The notes: generated by a model not told the origin, from the letters alone. DNA of 64,000 bases from Hirundichthys speculiger (GCA_018398805.1 JAGFBZ010002264.1:112226-176225); one strand, 5' to 3'. Positions 12,401 through 24,000 are shown, counted from the stretch's first letter. A program made the numbers and translations.

Positions 12401-15056
12401 TTTAAGGCAATGAAAACACTAGCAGAAGTCTTTGCAATCAATGAAATCACATCAGAATAAAAATAACATAAAATATTAACTTAACTTCTTTCAAGACCCG
12501 CTGCACATGTTCGCGCACCTTTGTGTCCTTTGTCGTTCATGCAATGACGGGAACGAGGCTCGAGGTAATTAATGAGCCGGTTAAATGCCTTGTAAATGTG
12601 CTGGTCGTCCTCAGTAATACATTCCTCGATTAGCTCGGTGATTTTTCTGTATTTCTCCGAGTCTTTCGGGAGTTTCTTTCTTTTAAAAGTTTCACAGAAC
12701 GTTTGCTGCCGAAGCTGCTGCAGCTTGTCGGCACCACGGCACCTGACAGAAGGCTTCGTGATCGGTGCTGCGTGGTTTTTTAAGTGTCTGATTAGATTGG
12801 TGGTGTTGTAAACTCTCTTCTTACTTACCCCTCATGATATCTCAGCCTTCCACACGTTGCAAGTCTCAGTTGAAGCGTCGGTCTTTGTAATTTTATAGCG
12901 CTGCCACACTGCTGACATTTTTGCTAAAGTTTAGCCTGACGCCGCCAGTCTTAAAACTTTTAAGGTGGATACAAGACAGCGCTGCTGGGAAACCTCATTT
13001 CAGTGCAAATTATTAAATGTATATAGTTTAAAAAATATTTTTGTTTGTGTAATATGATTACTTTATTAATTTGTGTTAATCAGGATCACTTTTTGAGGAA
13101 AAAAATAATGAAAAAAAGATCGGCGTGTTATAATGATGTTGATCGGCCGATCCGATCCACCTTAAATTTTTAAGATCGAAGGCCGATCCGATCAGGGGAT
13201 CGGGATCGGGACACCCCTAAAAATCAAAATCCACGAACTACAGCCGGAGCCCCCCGAGCCTAAATAATGTGTTTAAAATATGTTTAAAAACCCCAAAAAG
13301 TAGCGAAACAAGACAAAGGCTAAACTGTGGTCTTTCTGTTACCTTCACAGCCTCTGGTCTCTGAACCGTAGTAAACAAACTGCTGGTATTGTTCTATTTT
13401 TGGCTCGTAATTAGCGGCTAACACGCTAACAGCAACAAAAGAAAAAGTCCGGTTTTCTCTGCATGGAACGGGAACTTTATTCTGGCACTGCAGGAACTTG
13501 TAACATTACCCATAAGGCCACCTTCTTAAAGGGGCCAGGCTGGCTCACAGCATTTCTTCGCTGTGAGAGAACGCGCTCAACATCCTGTGATGTTTCCGCA
13601 ATTTTTTCTTGACTTTTTTTAATATTATATATTTCTGAAAAGTCTGCGAATAACTAAAACTGCGAAACTTAAAGCCCAAATTGGCGAGGGATCACTGTAT
13701 ATGTTCATCAGATGATATTGATCATTCAGAAACTATCTGCTTCAAAACAACCTAGTTATTGTTTATTATTAGTGTTTTTGCACATTTAAGTATTTTCCTA
13801 AAAAAATCAATATTAGGAGCTGAAAAATCGATATTATAGTCTAGACCCAAGATAACTCTTCTCCTGCGTCGCTGTTGTCTTGCAGGTGATATTTTCCTGC
13901 ATTCACCTTCCCTTCCTGCTGCCGCGGAGCGTCCCCAGAGCATGACGCTGCCACCACCGTGCTTCAGAGTGGAGATGGTGCGTTTGGATAAGAAAGAAGC
14001 TCAGCTTTTGTCTCGTCAGACCGAAGGACCTTCTCCCAGCTGACCTTGGAGTCTCTCACAGACTCCGCCTCCGTCCTCTCAGCTGACTGAAGCTGATTGA
14101 ATGTTCCAAGAACTTCGAGTCAGCAGATTTTACGAGCCTGAGATGACTGAGACACAAAGGCAGGACGAGAACTTCCTAAATCCCCTAAACGAGGGACGTT
14201 AGAGCAGCGAGCCCAGACACGAGACGTCTCCTCTCCTGCCTCTGAACTTTATTTTTCCACGCTGCTGCTGCTGCGATGGCCGACTTTACAAATCCTCCAG
14301 AATTAATTATTTACTGTAACGAAGCAGTCCTTAAAAACCTCGGGCTCCACAGTATCGGTTTCTCCTCGGCGCCTTTAATGATTCAGGGCGTTCGCTTCCC
14401 GGAACAAACATCCGACGGGTCTCCGTGGCGAAGACGTGCTGAGGTCAGCAGAGTCTGGGACTCGCTAAGTGACCCGTCAAAACTGAACCGTAACCATGGA
14501 GAGGAGTGATGTCTGCAGAAATAAAAAGAGGATGTCTTCCACTTCCTCTTGATGAGTCACTGCACTTTTATATGTTCAACAGTTGAGATCAACAGGGCTC
14601 CTCGTGACAGCCCCCCGCAGCATGATGCTCCCGCCGCCGTGTTTCACTGTGGGATCTGTGTTCCTGCAGTTAAAGGACCCAAACAGCAGCATCTACCGAT
14701 AACTAACTGCTTCTGCAGGGCCAGTACTGATAACCAGTTAGTTAATATTTAACACAATCGTCACACAATCCACCGTGAGAACAGACTGAGATGACGTGAG
14801 CGTCTTCATGAAACATCACTGCGAGTGTTTTAGTGACTGATTTACACAAACACATGACCGGATTACGATTCCACACGAGTGACAAGACAGAGACGTGAGC
14901 AGACTTTGAATTTAGATACGTCCAAATCTGATGACCGACCGCAAGCTCTCCAGACTCGGGAATGTCAAACAGGCCTCTGATCTTAAATAATCTAAAACAG
15001 GTGATACTCACAAAGGCAGAGTAGGGTTCTCCGGTGTCTGTGATGCCTCCCGCCAT
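6424..15056 (-). CDS. tmem104: Transmembrane protein 104, 5' half of the gene (five coding exons; continues left of window)
   Basis: Putative multi-pass transporter-like membrane protein of the amino acid/auxin permease group; substrate not established. Coding exons on the minus strand: 15056-15012 (MAGGITDTGEPYSAF), 11251-11130 (VGLVYMFNLIVGTGALTMPR, first membrane segment), 11047-10966 (YMTTTFVIEAMAAANAQLRW), 8377-8290 (acidic serine-rich linker ending KPILSV) and 6504-6424 (RVEMGQMASMFFNK). All junctions are GT-AG and the phases join in frame across all five. These strings agree with the N-terminal third of vertebrate TMEM104 as I remember it. The start is the first ATG after a splice acceptor at 15078. 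Later exons, with most membrane segments, are not in the window. No frameshift is seen. The introns carry several transposons, one nested three deep. Confidence 0.93.
6590..7310. mobile_element. hAT-like repeat with GGGTCGGGT-rich ends, copy 1
   Basis: The ends carry repeated GGGTC/GGTTCGGGT words in both orientations. The inner ~370 bp (6700-7075) recurs in reverse complement at 48060-48415, which shows a dispersed family. Lies in the tmem104 intron after exon 4. The family name is inferred. Confidence 0.55.
7871..8236. mobile_element. Tc1/mariner-type MITE, 366 bp, TA target
   Basis: The two ends are inverted repeats of nearly 60 bp, both starting CAGTCATGGAAAAAAT and reading on through AGACCACC and TTCTTCAGTTTCTTGTTC. 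A TA dinucleotide flanks each side. No coding capacity. It ends about 50 bp from the donor of tmem104 exon 4 (8290). Confidence 0.85.
9381..9440. repeat. Short tandem repeat, about 13-bp unit
   Basis: Four to five copies of a unit close to GTAGACGTACCT / GCAGACGTACCT stand in a row within a tmem104 intron. Confidence 0.7.
9448..9617. mobile_element. Small inverted-repeat MITE
   Basis: The left end reads CAGGTGTCAAACTGATCCAT and on to GCGTGGCTGCAG; the right end is its imperfect reverse complement (CTGCAGCCACGCGACC, then ATGGATCAGTTTGAC). About 170 bp with no gene. The structure is clear; family membership (hAT-like) is a guess. Confidence 0.6.
9655..10746. mobile_element. Non-autonomous hAT element (TAGGGATGCACGATAAC ends), copy 1
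   Basis: The element starts TAGGGATGCACGATAAC and ends with the imperfect inverse GTTATCGTGAACCCCTA. A perfect 8-bp target duplication AAGAGACG lies at 9647-9654 and 10747-10754, which is diagnostic of hAT insertion. Related copies lie at 21505-22482 (reverse, truncated) and 60118-61184. The right end is 220 bp from tmem104 coding exon 3. Confidence 0.88.
11972..13697. mobile_element. Tigger/pogo-like element B, inserted into A
   Basis: Ends are CAGTGATCCCTTATTTTTCG and the inverse GGCGAGGGATCACTG, flanked by TA on both sides (11970-11971 and 13698-13699). Without the C insertion it is about 0.53 kb, like the copies at 30203-30802 and 34846-35428. The TIR resembles pogo/Tigger MITEs; no transposase is left. 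Confidence 0.85.
12032..13219. mobile_element. hAT element C with BED-finger relic, inserted into B
   Basis: Ends TAGGGATGTCCCGATC and GATCGGGACACCCCTA are inverted repeats. A perfect 8-bp duplication AAAATCAA lies at 12024-12031 and 13220-13227. On the minus strand a decayed transposase region reads YNTTNLIRHLKNHA (BED-finger-like) followed by KYRKITELIEECITEDDQ. The innermost and so youngest layer of the nest. Confidence 0.88.
13928..14110. mobile_element. Tc1-like transposon relic
   Basis: The words GCATGACGCTGCCACCACC and CTCGTCAGACCGAAGGACC resemble antisense pieces of fish Tc1-family transposase genes. No open frame or termini remain. A second short piece with GCATGATGCTCCCGCCGCC stands at about 14618-14660. 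Confidence 0.5.
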
Positions 15057-15303
15057 GGTCGGTGACAGCGATCCTCAGCTGTGAGGAAATAAAATAGCCA
15101 TAAAACATAAAACCACAACCATCTCAAGTGATTTTAACCTCAAAAAAGCGTTCCCAGTCTTCATTTGTTACGTTCTTTTATTCATTGAGCAACTATTACA
15201 CCTCAAATGAGTTCAGAAAAGATGGTGGCCGGATGTCAGACACGTTCCTTGTTCGTGCATACGTGTCCTCTGGTAGTCGTACGTGCTTTCAGACGCTCAG
15301 CAG

Positions 15304-15492
15304 CTGAACTAGATCTAGATGAACTAGATCTAGCTGAACCAGATCTAGCTGAACTAGATCTAGCTGAACTAGATCTAGCTGAACTAGATCTAGCTGAACT
15401 AGATCTAGCTGAACCAGATCTAGCTGAACCAGATCTAGCTGAACTAGATCTAGCTGAACTAGATCTAGCTGAACTAGATCTAGCTGAACTAC
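15304..15492. repeat. 15-bp minisatellite (AGATCTAGCTGAACT)n
   Basis: About 12 near-identical units, each with a BglII site (AGATCT). Because the unit is a multiple of three, both strands are open and would give Leu-Asp-Leu-Ala-Glu or Ser-Ser-Ala-Arg periodic peptides. It lies between the first coding exon of tmem104 and its likely promoter, so on the gene map it is in a 5' intron. I read it as non-coding. Confidence 0.85.
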
Positions 15493-16136
15493 CTGAACTG
15501 TCTTCGTTGTGGCCTGAAGGAAGAACTGGGGTCGGCGTTGTAACAGAGAAAATCATCATCCCACGTCCTTCGTTACGTCTGCTGTCAGACGTAAGGGACT
15601 TTAATTATTCATTCTCAAGCTTTTTACCTATTGATTCGTACTCTGTCTTTTATTCTTAAGTGCTCCTTTACATACTTTTAGAGTTGGATACTTTTATTTT
15701 GCCCTCACACGTGGCACTGGCATCACACTCTGTACGCATCTGCTGGTTTTGTGCTCGCTCACGTTTACGACACCTGAGCGTTGCCCCTCAAGGGACCAGT
15801 GAAGGTTCGATTCCTCAGGATCGATCACCTGTGGTGGTCTGTGCAGCGGCGAACCTGAAGAAGACCCATCTACCTCACAGAATAAAGACAACATTCCCGC
15901 TCTGCTCCCATTTTATTTTTTTTATCCTACTATTTGGGCCCGATCACCACAGCAACGGTGTAAAGGTTTCTGGCAGAGCCTCACCTGCTCCCCAGGTGCT
16001 TCGATCAACGTTAGGAGCATCTCAGCTTATGAGCATTAAGATATGAGACCCTTTAAAATGCACCCTTTCATTGCTTGTCATTTTCAGTATTGTGAAGCAC
16101 TTTGTGTTGAACATGTTGCATGAAAACTGTAACGGT

Positions 16137-16205
16137 TTTTATTATTATTATTATTATTAATTATTATTATTATTAATTATTATTATTATAAATTATTATA
16201 ATTAT
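16137..16205. repeat. (ATT)n microsatellite
   Basis: Runs of TTATTATTATTA with small interruptions. Confidence 0.9.
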
Positions 16206-16690
16206 AGAGATGAACTGTAAGATGCTGTGTATAAGTAAACACCACTGGGTTTGGAGCCAAACACAAACACACTCACCTCCCAGTTCGCCCAGTTTAGCTG
16301 CCAGGCTAAAGGCAGGATGCTCCAGCTGTCAGGCGGACCAGTACCGGACCAGAACCGGACAGCTACACGGATAAACGCGCGCCAGCAGCCGGCATGGGTC
16401 CTGTCGTTGCTTAAGAGCTCAAAAGAGAGGAAGAGAAAAAAAAGACGAGGGACAAACGCGCGGACGAGCGAGGAGCTGACAGCTCTGTGGAGCAAACCAG
16501 CTGACCCACTTCCGCATGTCACGAGCGACGTGGAAAAACGTGCGCTTCCGGCGCTTTCAAAATAAAATCGGATGGTATGTCAATTAAAAAACAAAAAAGT
16601 AATAAACAGAATCAAAACTACTCACTGAGTTTTAATTGATTCTCGTGCCGTACTCGGATTTACCACCCTTTAAACGCCTTTGTGGCAAAA

Positions 16691-16726
<36 letters not shown>

Positions 16727-16817
16727 CGTGAATGCTGTCGTGTCCTGTTAAAACAGCTGCTCATACTAATTATTTTGGTCATTTATCATCGATCTGCTTT
16801 CTTGCCGTGCAGACATG

Positions 16818-18262
16818 TATAGGCAAGGCAAGGCAAGGCAGCTTTATTTGTATAGCGCATTTCATACCAATGGCAACTCAATGTGCTTTACAAGAGAAAA
16901 CAAAAGCAAAGAAAACAACAACAGGAAAACAAAAACAAGACAAACTCAAAACATTTAACAACATAAATTTAAAAATTTTAAAAACAAACATTTATAAGAA
17001 AGAAATAAATGTATAAGAACATAAATAGCTAAACATCTAAAATAAGGCATAAGAAATTAGTTGCATAAAACATTGGAACATAAAATATTGATCCATATTA
17101 AAAACAATTAAGAGCCATAAGCGCATGAGAAAAGAAATGTTTTTAACCTGGATTTAAAAACGCTTACAGTTGGGGCTGATTTCAGTTCTACTGGTAGTTT
17201 GTTCCAGTGGTGTGCAGCATAATGGCTAAAAGCTGCTTCACCCTGTCTGGTCCAAACTCTGGGCTCCACTATCTGACCTGAGTCAGTAGATCTTAGAGCC
17301 CTGCTGGGTTGATACTCTACTAACATGTCATGTATGTATTCTGGACCTAACCCATTTAATGATTTATAGACCAGAAGCAGAACTTTAAAATCTATTCTAT
17401 AGCTGACTGGGAGCCAGTGTAAAGCCTGAAGAACTGGGGTGATGTGCTCTGATCTTTTTGTTCTGGTTAAAACTCGAGCTGCAGCATTCTGAATGAGCTG
17501 CAGCTGTTTGATGCTTTTTTGGGTGAGTCCTGTTAGAAGACCGTTACAATAGTCCAGTCTACTGGAGATGAAAGCATGAATAAGCTTCTCCTGGTCTTTT
17601 TGAGACATGAAGCCCTTCACTCTGGAAATGTTCTTAAGCTGATAGAAGGCTGTTTTGGTGATAGATCTGATGTGACTGTTAAAGGTCAGATCTGAGTCTA
17701 TCAGCACACCAAGGTTTCGGACTAGGTCTTTAGTTTCCAGCAACAGTGACTCAAGATGTTTACTGACAGTGACCCTCTTCTCCTTATTGCCAAAAACAAT
17801 TACCTCAGTTTTTTCTTGATTTAATTTAAGGAAATTTTGGTTCATCCAATTTTTGACTTGCTCTAAACAATGACATAATGACTCTATTGGACTACAGTCA
17901 TCTGGGGATAGTGCAAGATATATCTGCGTGTCATCTGCATAACTATGATAATTAACATTTAAATTCTGCAGAATTTGACCCAAAGGCAGCATATATAGGC
18001 TGAACAGAAGGGGTCCGAGAACTGACCCCTGAGGAACCCCACATGTCATAGCCACTCGATCGGATTGATAACTTCCAATCGTCACAAAGTAACTCCGCTC
18101 CTCCAAGTAGGACCTGAACCATTCTAAGACTGTTCCGCTAAGTCCTGCCCAGGTTTCTAACCTGTTCAACAGTATACTGTGATCCACAGTGTCAAATGCC
18201 GCACTGAGATCCAACATGACCAGAACTGACAGAAATGTATAGATGAATGGATGAGCCCTGAT
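16818..18262 (-). mobile_element. 5'-truncated L2-like LINE with reverse transcriptase
   Basis: The minus strand encodes a ~380-residue end of a non-LTR reverse transcriptase: [34 protein letters not shown], the catalytic YADD box (SYADDTQIYLAL), the thumb region (LGVLIDSDLTFNSH) and the C-terminal RLDYCNGLLTGL and LHWLPVSYRIDFK blocks. The frame stops at 17108 and a 3' UTR follows to 16818, ending in tandem GGCAA units. The endonuclease and N-terminal RT are missing, as expected for 5' truncation. The long intact frame suggests recent insertion. Clade (L2/CR1-like) is inferred from the motifs. Confidence 0.85.
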
Positions 18263-19011
18263 TAACATTCAATCTGGTCACTGCAACGTCTTTATTTTTT
18301 TATCCTCTCGGTCTTTCTTAGATATAATAGTCACGTGGTGGTAGATAAATATGGAAGCATGGACTGTATTTTTTTTTCTCTTTCTTTTAATCCCTTTTGT
18401 CTAAATCTAATTTTTATGATTTTATAAAGGTATTTATTTGCATTTTTGTTTTTTATTCATCTTTTTTCTGTTCTTTCCATCTCACACTCCAAAATGTTCT
18501 TTTTATTCCAAGATTGAAATGTCACATCAGGAAATATAAAATTAAAAAAAAATATTTTTTATAAATATAATTTACTTATTGAGTCGATGGTAAACTCTAC
18601 AATTTATCATGAATTTTTTTTATGCCTTAGTTAGCCAGGAGATCTTAAATTGAGTAATTTTACTGTTGAAACAAGCAACAAAACCCAGTATTCCTGCTTT
18701 TAACTTTGTCTTTCACCATGAGATTTTTAGTAAAACATCTGGTGTAATTCATGAGTTTATTTTCTCGTCCCTGGATCTTCTTTTATTCAGGGACCCTGAA
18801 TTAATCTGCTACCATGTTGTAGCAACTCTGTTTTTAAGCCAATTTAATTCAGCTTTTTTCCATCATTTCAAACCCTTGAACAAGTAAAAATGTGCTGCTG
18901 CATGGACGGATAATTTCACCAGCACTGAATCATTTTACCCAGAGTTTACAATTTATTTCTTATTTTTTAGCAATTTTTTTTCGCAGTGCAATTTCTTTTC
19001 TGTATGTGCTA

Positions 19012-20156
19012 TAGGGGTGTGAAAAAAAATCGATTTGGCAATATAGGGTCACCAATGACCTCCTGATAGCAGCAGACACTGGTTCCCCATCTCTGCTCAT
19101 CCTCCTGGATTTAACATCTGCCTTCGATACAGTTGACCACAATATCCTCCTTCACCGCCTGCAACACACAATTGGACTTTCACAACATGTACACAACTGG
19201 TTCACTTCCTATTTGACCGCCAGAACCGACTATGTCGCCCTGGGAAAAGCAAAGTCTCACACCCACAACGTCACCTGCGGTGTTCCTCAGGGCTCAGTGC
19301 TGGGCCCCACCCTCTTCTCCCTCTACATGCTCCCCTTGGGCAGTATCATCAGCAAGCATGGTATATCTTATCATTGCTATACTGATGATACTCAGCTCTA
19401 TCTCAGGACCCGTTTATCTAAAGTAACTCCTCACTCCCCAGACATCCTCACGCCCCCTCCGCTCTGCTTCCACGAATTACCTCCAAGCCCCCAGAACCAA
19501 GCTCCGCAAAATGGGTGACCGGGCCTTTTCCTCCGCTGCTCCGAGGCTGTGGACCCCCCTCCCTGACCACCTAAGGGCCCCACAGACCACTGATGTTTTT
19601 AAACGAAGCCTAAAAACGTACCTTTTTACTAGAGCATTTTGCTAATATCTCTTTTAATCCATTTATTGTTTTTAACATTTTTATTTGTATCTATTTATTT
19701 ATTTTTATATATATATATATTTTTCATTTTTTTGTTGTTAGCACTTTGAGATTTTAAATATAAAGTGCAATACAAATAAAATTTATTATTATTATTATTA
19801 TTATTATTATATCGTGATTTTCGGCCGCCCAATATGATATCGATTTTTCAGCTCCTAATATCGATTTTTTTAGGAAAATTTTATTCTATTCATTAAATGT
19901 GCAAAAACACTAATAATAAACAATAAATAGGTTGTTTTGAAGCAATTTGTCCTCTGAATGATCAATATCATCTGATGAACATATACAGCAACTTGATTTT
20001 TCATCTCTACTTTTAATTTTGAAATTAACTGGGTAGAATATCACAATATATCATGATATGACGTATCGTGATATCACGTATATGATAATATCGTATCGTG
20101 ACCCAAGTATCATGATACATATTGTATTGCGAGGTCCTTGCCAATACTCACCCCTA
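19012..20156. mobile_element. hAT element, second copy of family A, containing a LINE
   Basis: Starts TAGGGGTG and ends CACCCCTA with a perfect 8-bp duplication ATGTGCTA at 19004-19011 and 20157-20164. The right 350 bp is the reverse complement of element A at 11821-13849. The left 36 bp is separated from the rest by a LINE (19048-19805). Confidence 0.9.
19048..19805 (+). mobile_element. Truncated and internally deleted L2-like LINE inside the hAT element
   Basis: The plus strand reads [40 protein letters not shown] and YTDDTQLYLRT (catalytic YxDD), then jumps directly to the extreme C-terminus (RLWTPLPDHLRAP, FKRSLKTYLFTRAF) after a large internal deletion. It ends with TACAAATAAAATTTATTATT-type tail repeats. 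Its position inside an element with intact target duplications shows it inserted after the hAT. Confidence 0.85.
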
Positions 20157-20338
20157 ATGTGCTATGCAGAGTTGTCCTGCATTGCCTCATCTGATTTGGC
20201 TTTTATTTCTCCACCAGCCCCATCACCTGCCCCGGTGTCCCTGGACAGGACGCTGAACCCCAGAACGCCCACACTGACCCCTGACCCACCTGTAGAGCCG
20301 GTCCCACACCTGGATCAATGTGAACGTTTGTGTCAGGA

Positions 20339-20340
<2 letters not shown>

Positions 20341-20376
<36 letters not shown>

Positions 20377-20392
20377 TATATATATATATTTC
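20341..20392. repeat. (AT)n microsatellite
   Basis: Almost pure AT dinucleotides with one GGT interruption. Confidence 0.95.
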
Positions 20393-20964
20393 ATGGTTTG
20401 TTTGCTTTTTCTTATCACCTTCCCTTCACCTGGTCATATACGTCCATTCCTGTATTTCCAGCCTACGTCTCACTCCAGGAACGAGGGAACGACGCTTTTC
20501 CACAGTTATATTAAAATAAAAGCTTGTCTTCGTGTGGACGTTCCGGGTCCAAATCCCTGATGGACCTCCCGCAGACGTAAGCGTGCCAGCGCGTTCAGGA
20601 CGGCGTGCGAGGCCGTATCGTGTTTCCCTCCGTCCACCTGTCGCCCATTCAGCGGCGCCGTCACGTTCAGCTCACAGCTGTTCAATCACAGCCGACCTGA
20701 GTTTGCTCTCTGCTGATTACATCCACATATAATATATAATATAATAACCCGTCCACTCCCGCCGCGTCTCACCCTGACGTGTTGACTTTCGGCTGCAGCT
20801 GCGGGTCAACAACAGAGATGTTCGGGTCAATTTGCTTTCGATCACGTCCCAACAAAACCCCGGGACAAAAGAACTTCTTTATACTTTTGACGGTGCAGTT
20901 AAATAGATTAGTTGATCTTTCATTTGCACTTTTGTGCTGCTGCGTTTGTGTAAGCAGCTCTACT

Positions 20965-20973
20965 GTTTAAAAG
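20965..20973 (+). promoter_or_regulatory. TATA-like box of receptor gene 1
   Basis: GTTTAAAAG stands 38 nt upstream of the ATG at 21011. The paralogous gene on the other strand has the same nonamer at 34073-34065, at a similar distance, followed in both by GGCTGAAGGC and GCCATGGCAGC. Conservation in intergenic sequence supports a core promoter. Confidence 0.6.
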
Positions 20974-21010
20974 CACCTACCTGGACCAGGTAGGCTGAAG
21001 GCAGGCGGCC

Positions 21011-24000
21011 ATGGCAGCTCTGAGGACTCTCGCTTTTCTTTCTTTGATTGGTGAGTTACTAAGTTAAGACTTTAATATGACGTTTAACGTGATTTAGACT
21101 GTGTGTGAAAAGTGTATAAAGATGTACGGCCTCCCCAGCAGGCGTCTGCAGCGCTCAGACGTCAGACTGCTCCTACCAGGGTCTGCTGGACCACCTGAAC
21201 CTGACAACATCTAACGAAGGGCTCAGATCATGCGGCCAGTGAAGAACTGGACCAGCACCACGCTCGTCCAGCTGAAAATGTTCTTCTACGGCGTCTTAGA
21301 CGTGGTAAGAGTCTCAAACCCTCACCTGCGGTGAGCATGGTTTGAGTTATGTATGAAAGTTATATCACAGCTGACTGAGACTAATCAAGTCCATCACGTT
21401 TCAACTACCTGAGAATAATCAAACTCCTGTATGAAGCTGTGATCGGTGAGAGGAGGATAAACAGAACTGGGTCAACACTTCTAAAACGGTATTAAACACT
21501 GAAGCAGAGAGGACGTATTCACGGATATTCGCAGTAATTTCCCTCATGTTACACATAAAAAAATAGAAAAAAAAGATAAGGCCGAAAGAACGACTAGCAA
21601 ACGAGGGAACGGAGGAATTTACTTCACACCTTGGATGCAGCATTGCGGAACAGTGCGCTGAAAAAAACAAACATGGCGGCGATGGTGTAGAACGTCGTTA
21701 AAGTTTCAGAAGAAGATAGTTCGCTGTTTTTTTGTGACAAATGCTCCAAGCGAAGGAGGGAAAAATAGCACAAGCTTTAATACGTCAAACCCGACCAGCC
21801 ACCTGAAACATAACCATCGCTTCCATGGAGTTTTGAAATCGAGCTAACATGAGCTAACGTGAGCTAACATGAGCTAACATGAGCTAACATGAGCTAACGT
21901 GAGCTAGGCAGCAGCAAGTCAACCCCTCTCCTCTCCTCTCTGCTCATCGCCATCATCTCTCTCATCTAAAGCTTCCATGAGATTTAAAAAAAACACAAAC
22001 TGAATCTCATTTACTTTAATTAAAGGCATTTATTTAAATGGTACCACAAGCCAAAATCTTTTAAACATAATTTCTTTGTTACTATGGAGTGCACTTTTTC
22101 AGTTTATTTAACTAGACAAGTCTAACTTGTGTCAGTACATTATGACCTGTCCATTATTTTTTATTGTCATTATGGAATGCATTTTTTCAGTTAGTAATTT
22201 TGATGCATGTATTTCCATCAGTTCAAGGAGCCTTTATTTTTTATATCAGTCAGTAATGAACCTTATTTAAGTTAATGTGAGATATCAAATAGGTTTGTTT
22301 GATAGCTTTATGAAAACGTTTGAGAGGCTTGACAATAGTTTTTCATTGTAAAAAATAAATATCTGTTCATTTAAAGCATCAAAGCTATTTTTGATTTTGT
22401 TCATAGTATTGATGTAATGATCTTAGGTATATGTGTGTGTTATCGGTTATCGGTATCGGTTATCAGTTATCGTGCATCCCTGGCTGGGAGTCGAGGAAAA
22501 GACCTTCCAAAAGTACCTTGTCATTGGTTAAAACCTCCTGAAGTCAAATTAGCTTCACCTCCACTCACTGCAACGAACATTTAAAGGTAGGGTAAGCGAT
22601 TTCTGGATGACATCACGTCAGCTGAGCGCTAGCTCCGCCCTCCCCTTTGCTCCATTTATGTTTTTTGTAAATGCCTGTTAAATGTTTACCTCTCACCGGT
22701 CCTGATTGTTCGCAGGATGAAAAGTCTCAAACGGTCTCAGTCCACGTCTCCATCCACATGGTAAGAATCTAAACCGTTACGTTGATCCGTCGCGTTCTCT
22801 GGCCTCTGCTGCAAATATCGAACCCGACTTTTCCTTTTTCTCTCTCTCTGTTTGCAGTTTTGGACGAATGAATTCCTGACTTGGAACCCGTCTGAGTTTT
22901 GTGGGATCGATGCGATGACCCTCCCGAGATCGGCGCTGTGGATCCCAGACATATCCATCTTCCAGGAGTACGTTCACGAGTGACGCGCTGCCGTTTTTTC
23001 ACTTTAGAGCCGTTTTCCTCAGACTCCGCCTTATTCATGACAACGTCAGTTTAATGTCGAGCCAAAAACGCTAAAAGACCACCTGAGATGGACCGGACCA
23101 GTTTTTTTAACGAACAGAAATTCAGAAGCGGTGCATGAAAATCGAATTGTTGTCTGTTTTCAGAAGACCCCTGTAAAACAACAAGTCTTGGCAGTTTGAT
23201 ATTCTCATTGTGTTAACACAACACCAAGGAGGAAAGACATCAGCAATCATTTTAGAGAAGCAGTTGTGGCGACCCATCTAAAGAGATTCTGGGGTTCATA
23301 ATAAAGATTATTTATAAATAAAAGATATTCAAGACAGCTCCCAGTCTTCCCAGGAGCAGACGTCTCAGCGAGTTTACTGCTCAGAGGTATTTTAAAAATA
23401 ATCAAGTTGCATCTACACGAACAAAAAGACTTCCAGAGCTCTATCCTCGGTCAGATGGGACCAAAGTGGCTTTCAGTGGAAAACAAGGTGCCCAACCGGG
23501 AGCCAAACCTGAGGCCAGGTCACCTGGCCACCTATCACCTGCAGGCAGCTAACGCGTGGGTGAAGTCGGGTCAACGGGTCAATGATCACAAACATGGCGG
23601 CAAATGGGTGAAAAATCAACACGCTAAAGTTCAGACCTCAGCTTGACTGAAAACTGTCTGGGGACCTCGAGAAAGCTGCGCACGAACAGTTACTGAGCTC
23701 AGAAAGCATTTACAGTGATCCCTCGCCAATTCATGCTTTAAGTTCTGTGGTTTTAGTTATTTGCAGATTTTTCAGAAATATATAATAAAAAAAAAAATCA
23801 AGAAAAAAATTGCGGGAACATCACAGGATGTTGTGCGCGTTCTCCAACAGTGAAGAAATGTTGTGAGCCAGCCTGGCCCCTTTAAGAAGGTGGCCTTATG
23901 GGTAATGGTGTGGCCTTATGGGTAATGTAGTGTGTGTGTTTAAAATCTCAGAAAACACACGAACAAGAACTGTTGTCCCTCCGTGAACTCCTCTAGATGA

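Larger units (their letters stand above)
11821..13849. mobile_element. hAT-like element A (outer layer of a three-level nest)
   Basis: The left terminus (AGGGGTGAGTATTGGCAAGG) and the CGATATCACGATATATTGTG tract match, in reverse, the element at 19012-20156. After 151 bp it is interrupted by element B, and resumes at 13698 (TATGTTCATCAGATGATATT) with sequence contiguous in the other copy. The right terminus is truncated near 13849. Confidence 0.85.
15057..16505 (-). promoter_or_regulatory. tmem104: Probable tmem104 5' untranslated exons and promoter
   Basis: The coding exon begins with a 22-nt untranslated leader after an acceptor (TTCCTCACAG, boundary at 15078). Upstream on the minus strand a strong donor GGGAG/GTGAGTGTG at 16277 could end a non-coding first exon starting near 16.5 kb. 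Just above it are two ETS-type motifs (minus strand GCGGAAGTGGG at about 16505-16515 and CCGGAAGCGC at about 16543-16552) in locally CpG-rich sequence, as in many housekeeping promoters. The transcription start is not determined; the link between the two exons is inferred. Confidence 0.5.

Noticed and set aside
15207..15659. 150-codon frame with Leu-Asp-Leu-Ala-Glu repeats
   Set aside because: Explained by a 15-bp minisatellite; the opposite strand is equally open and the flanks look non-coding.
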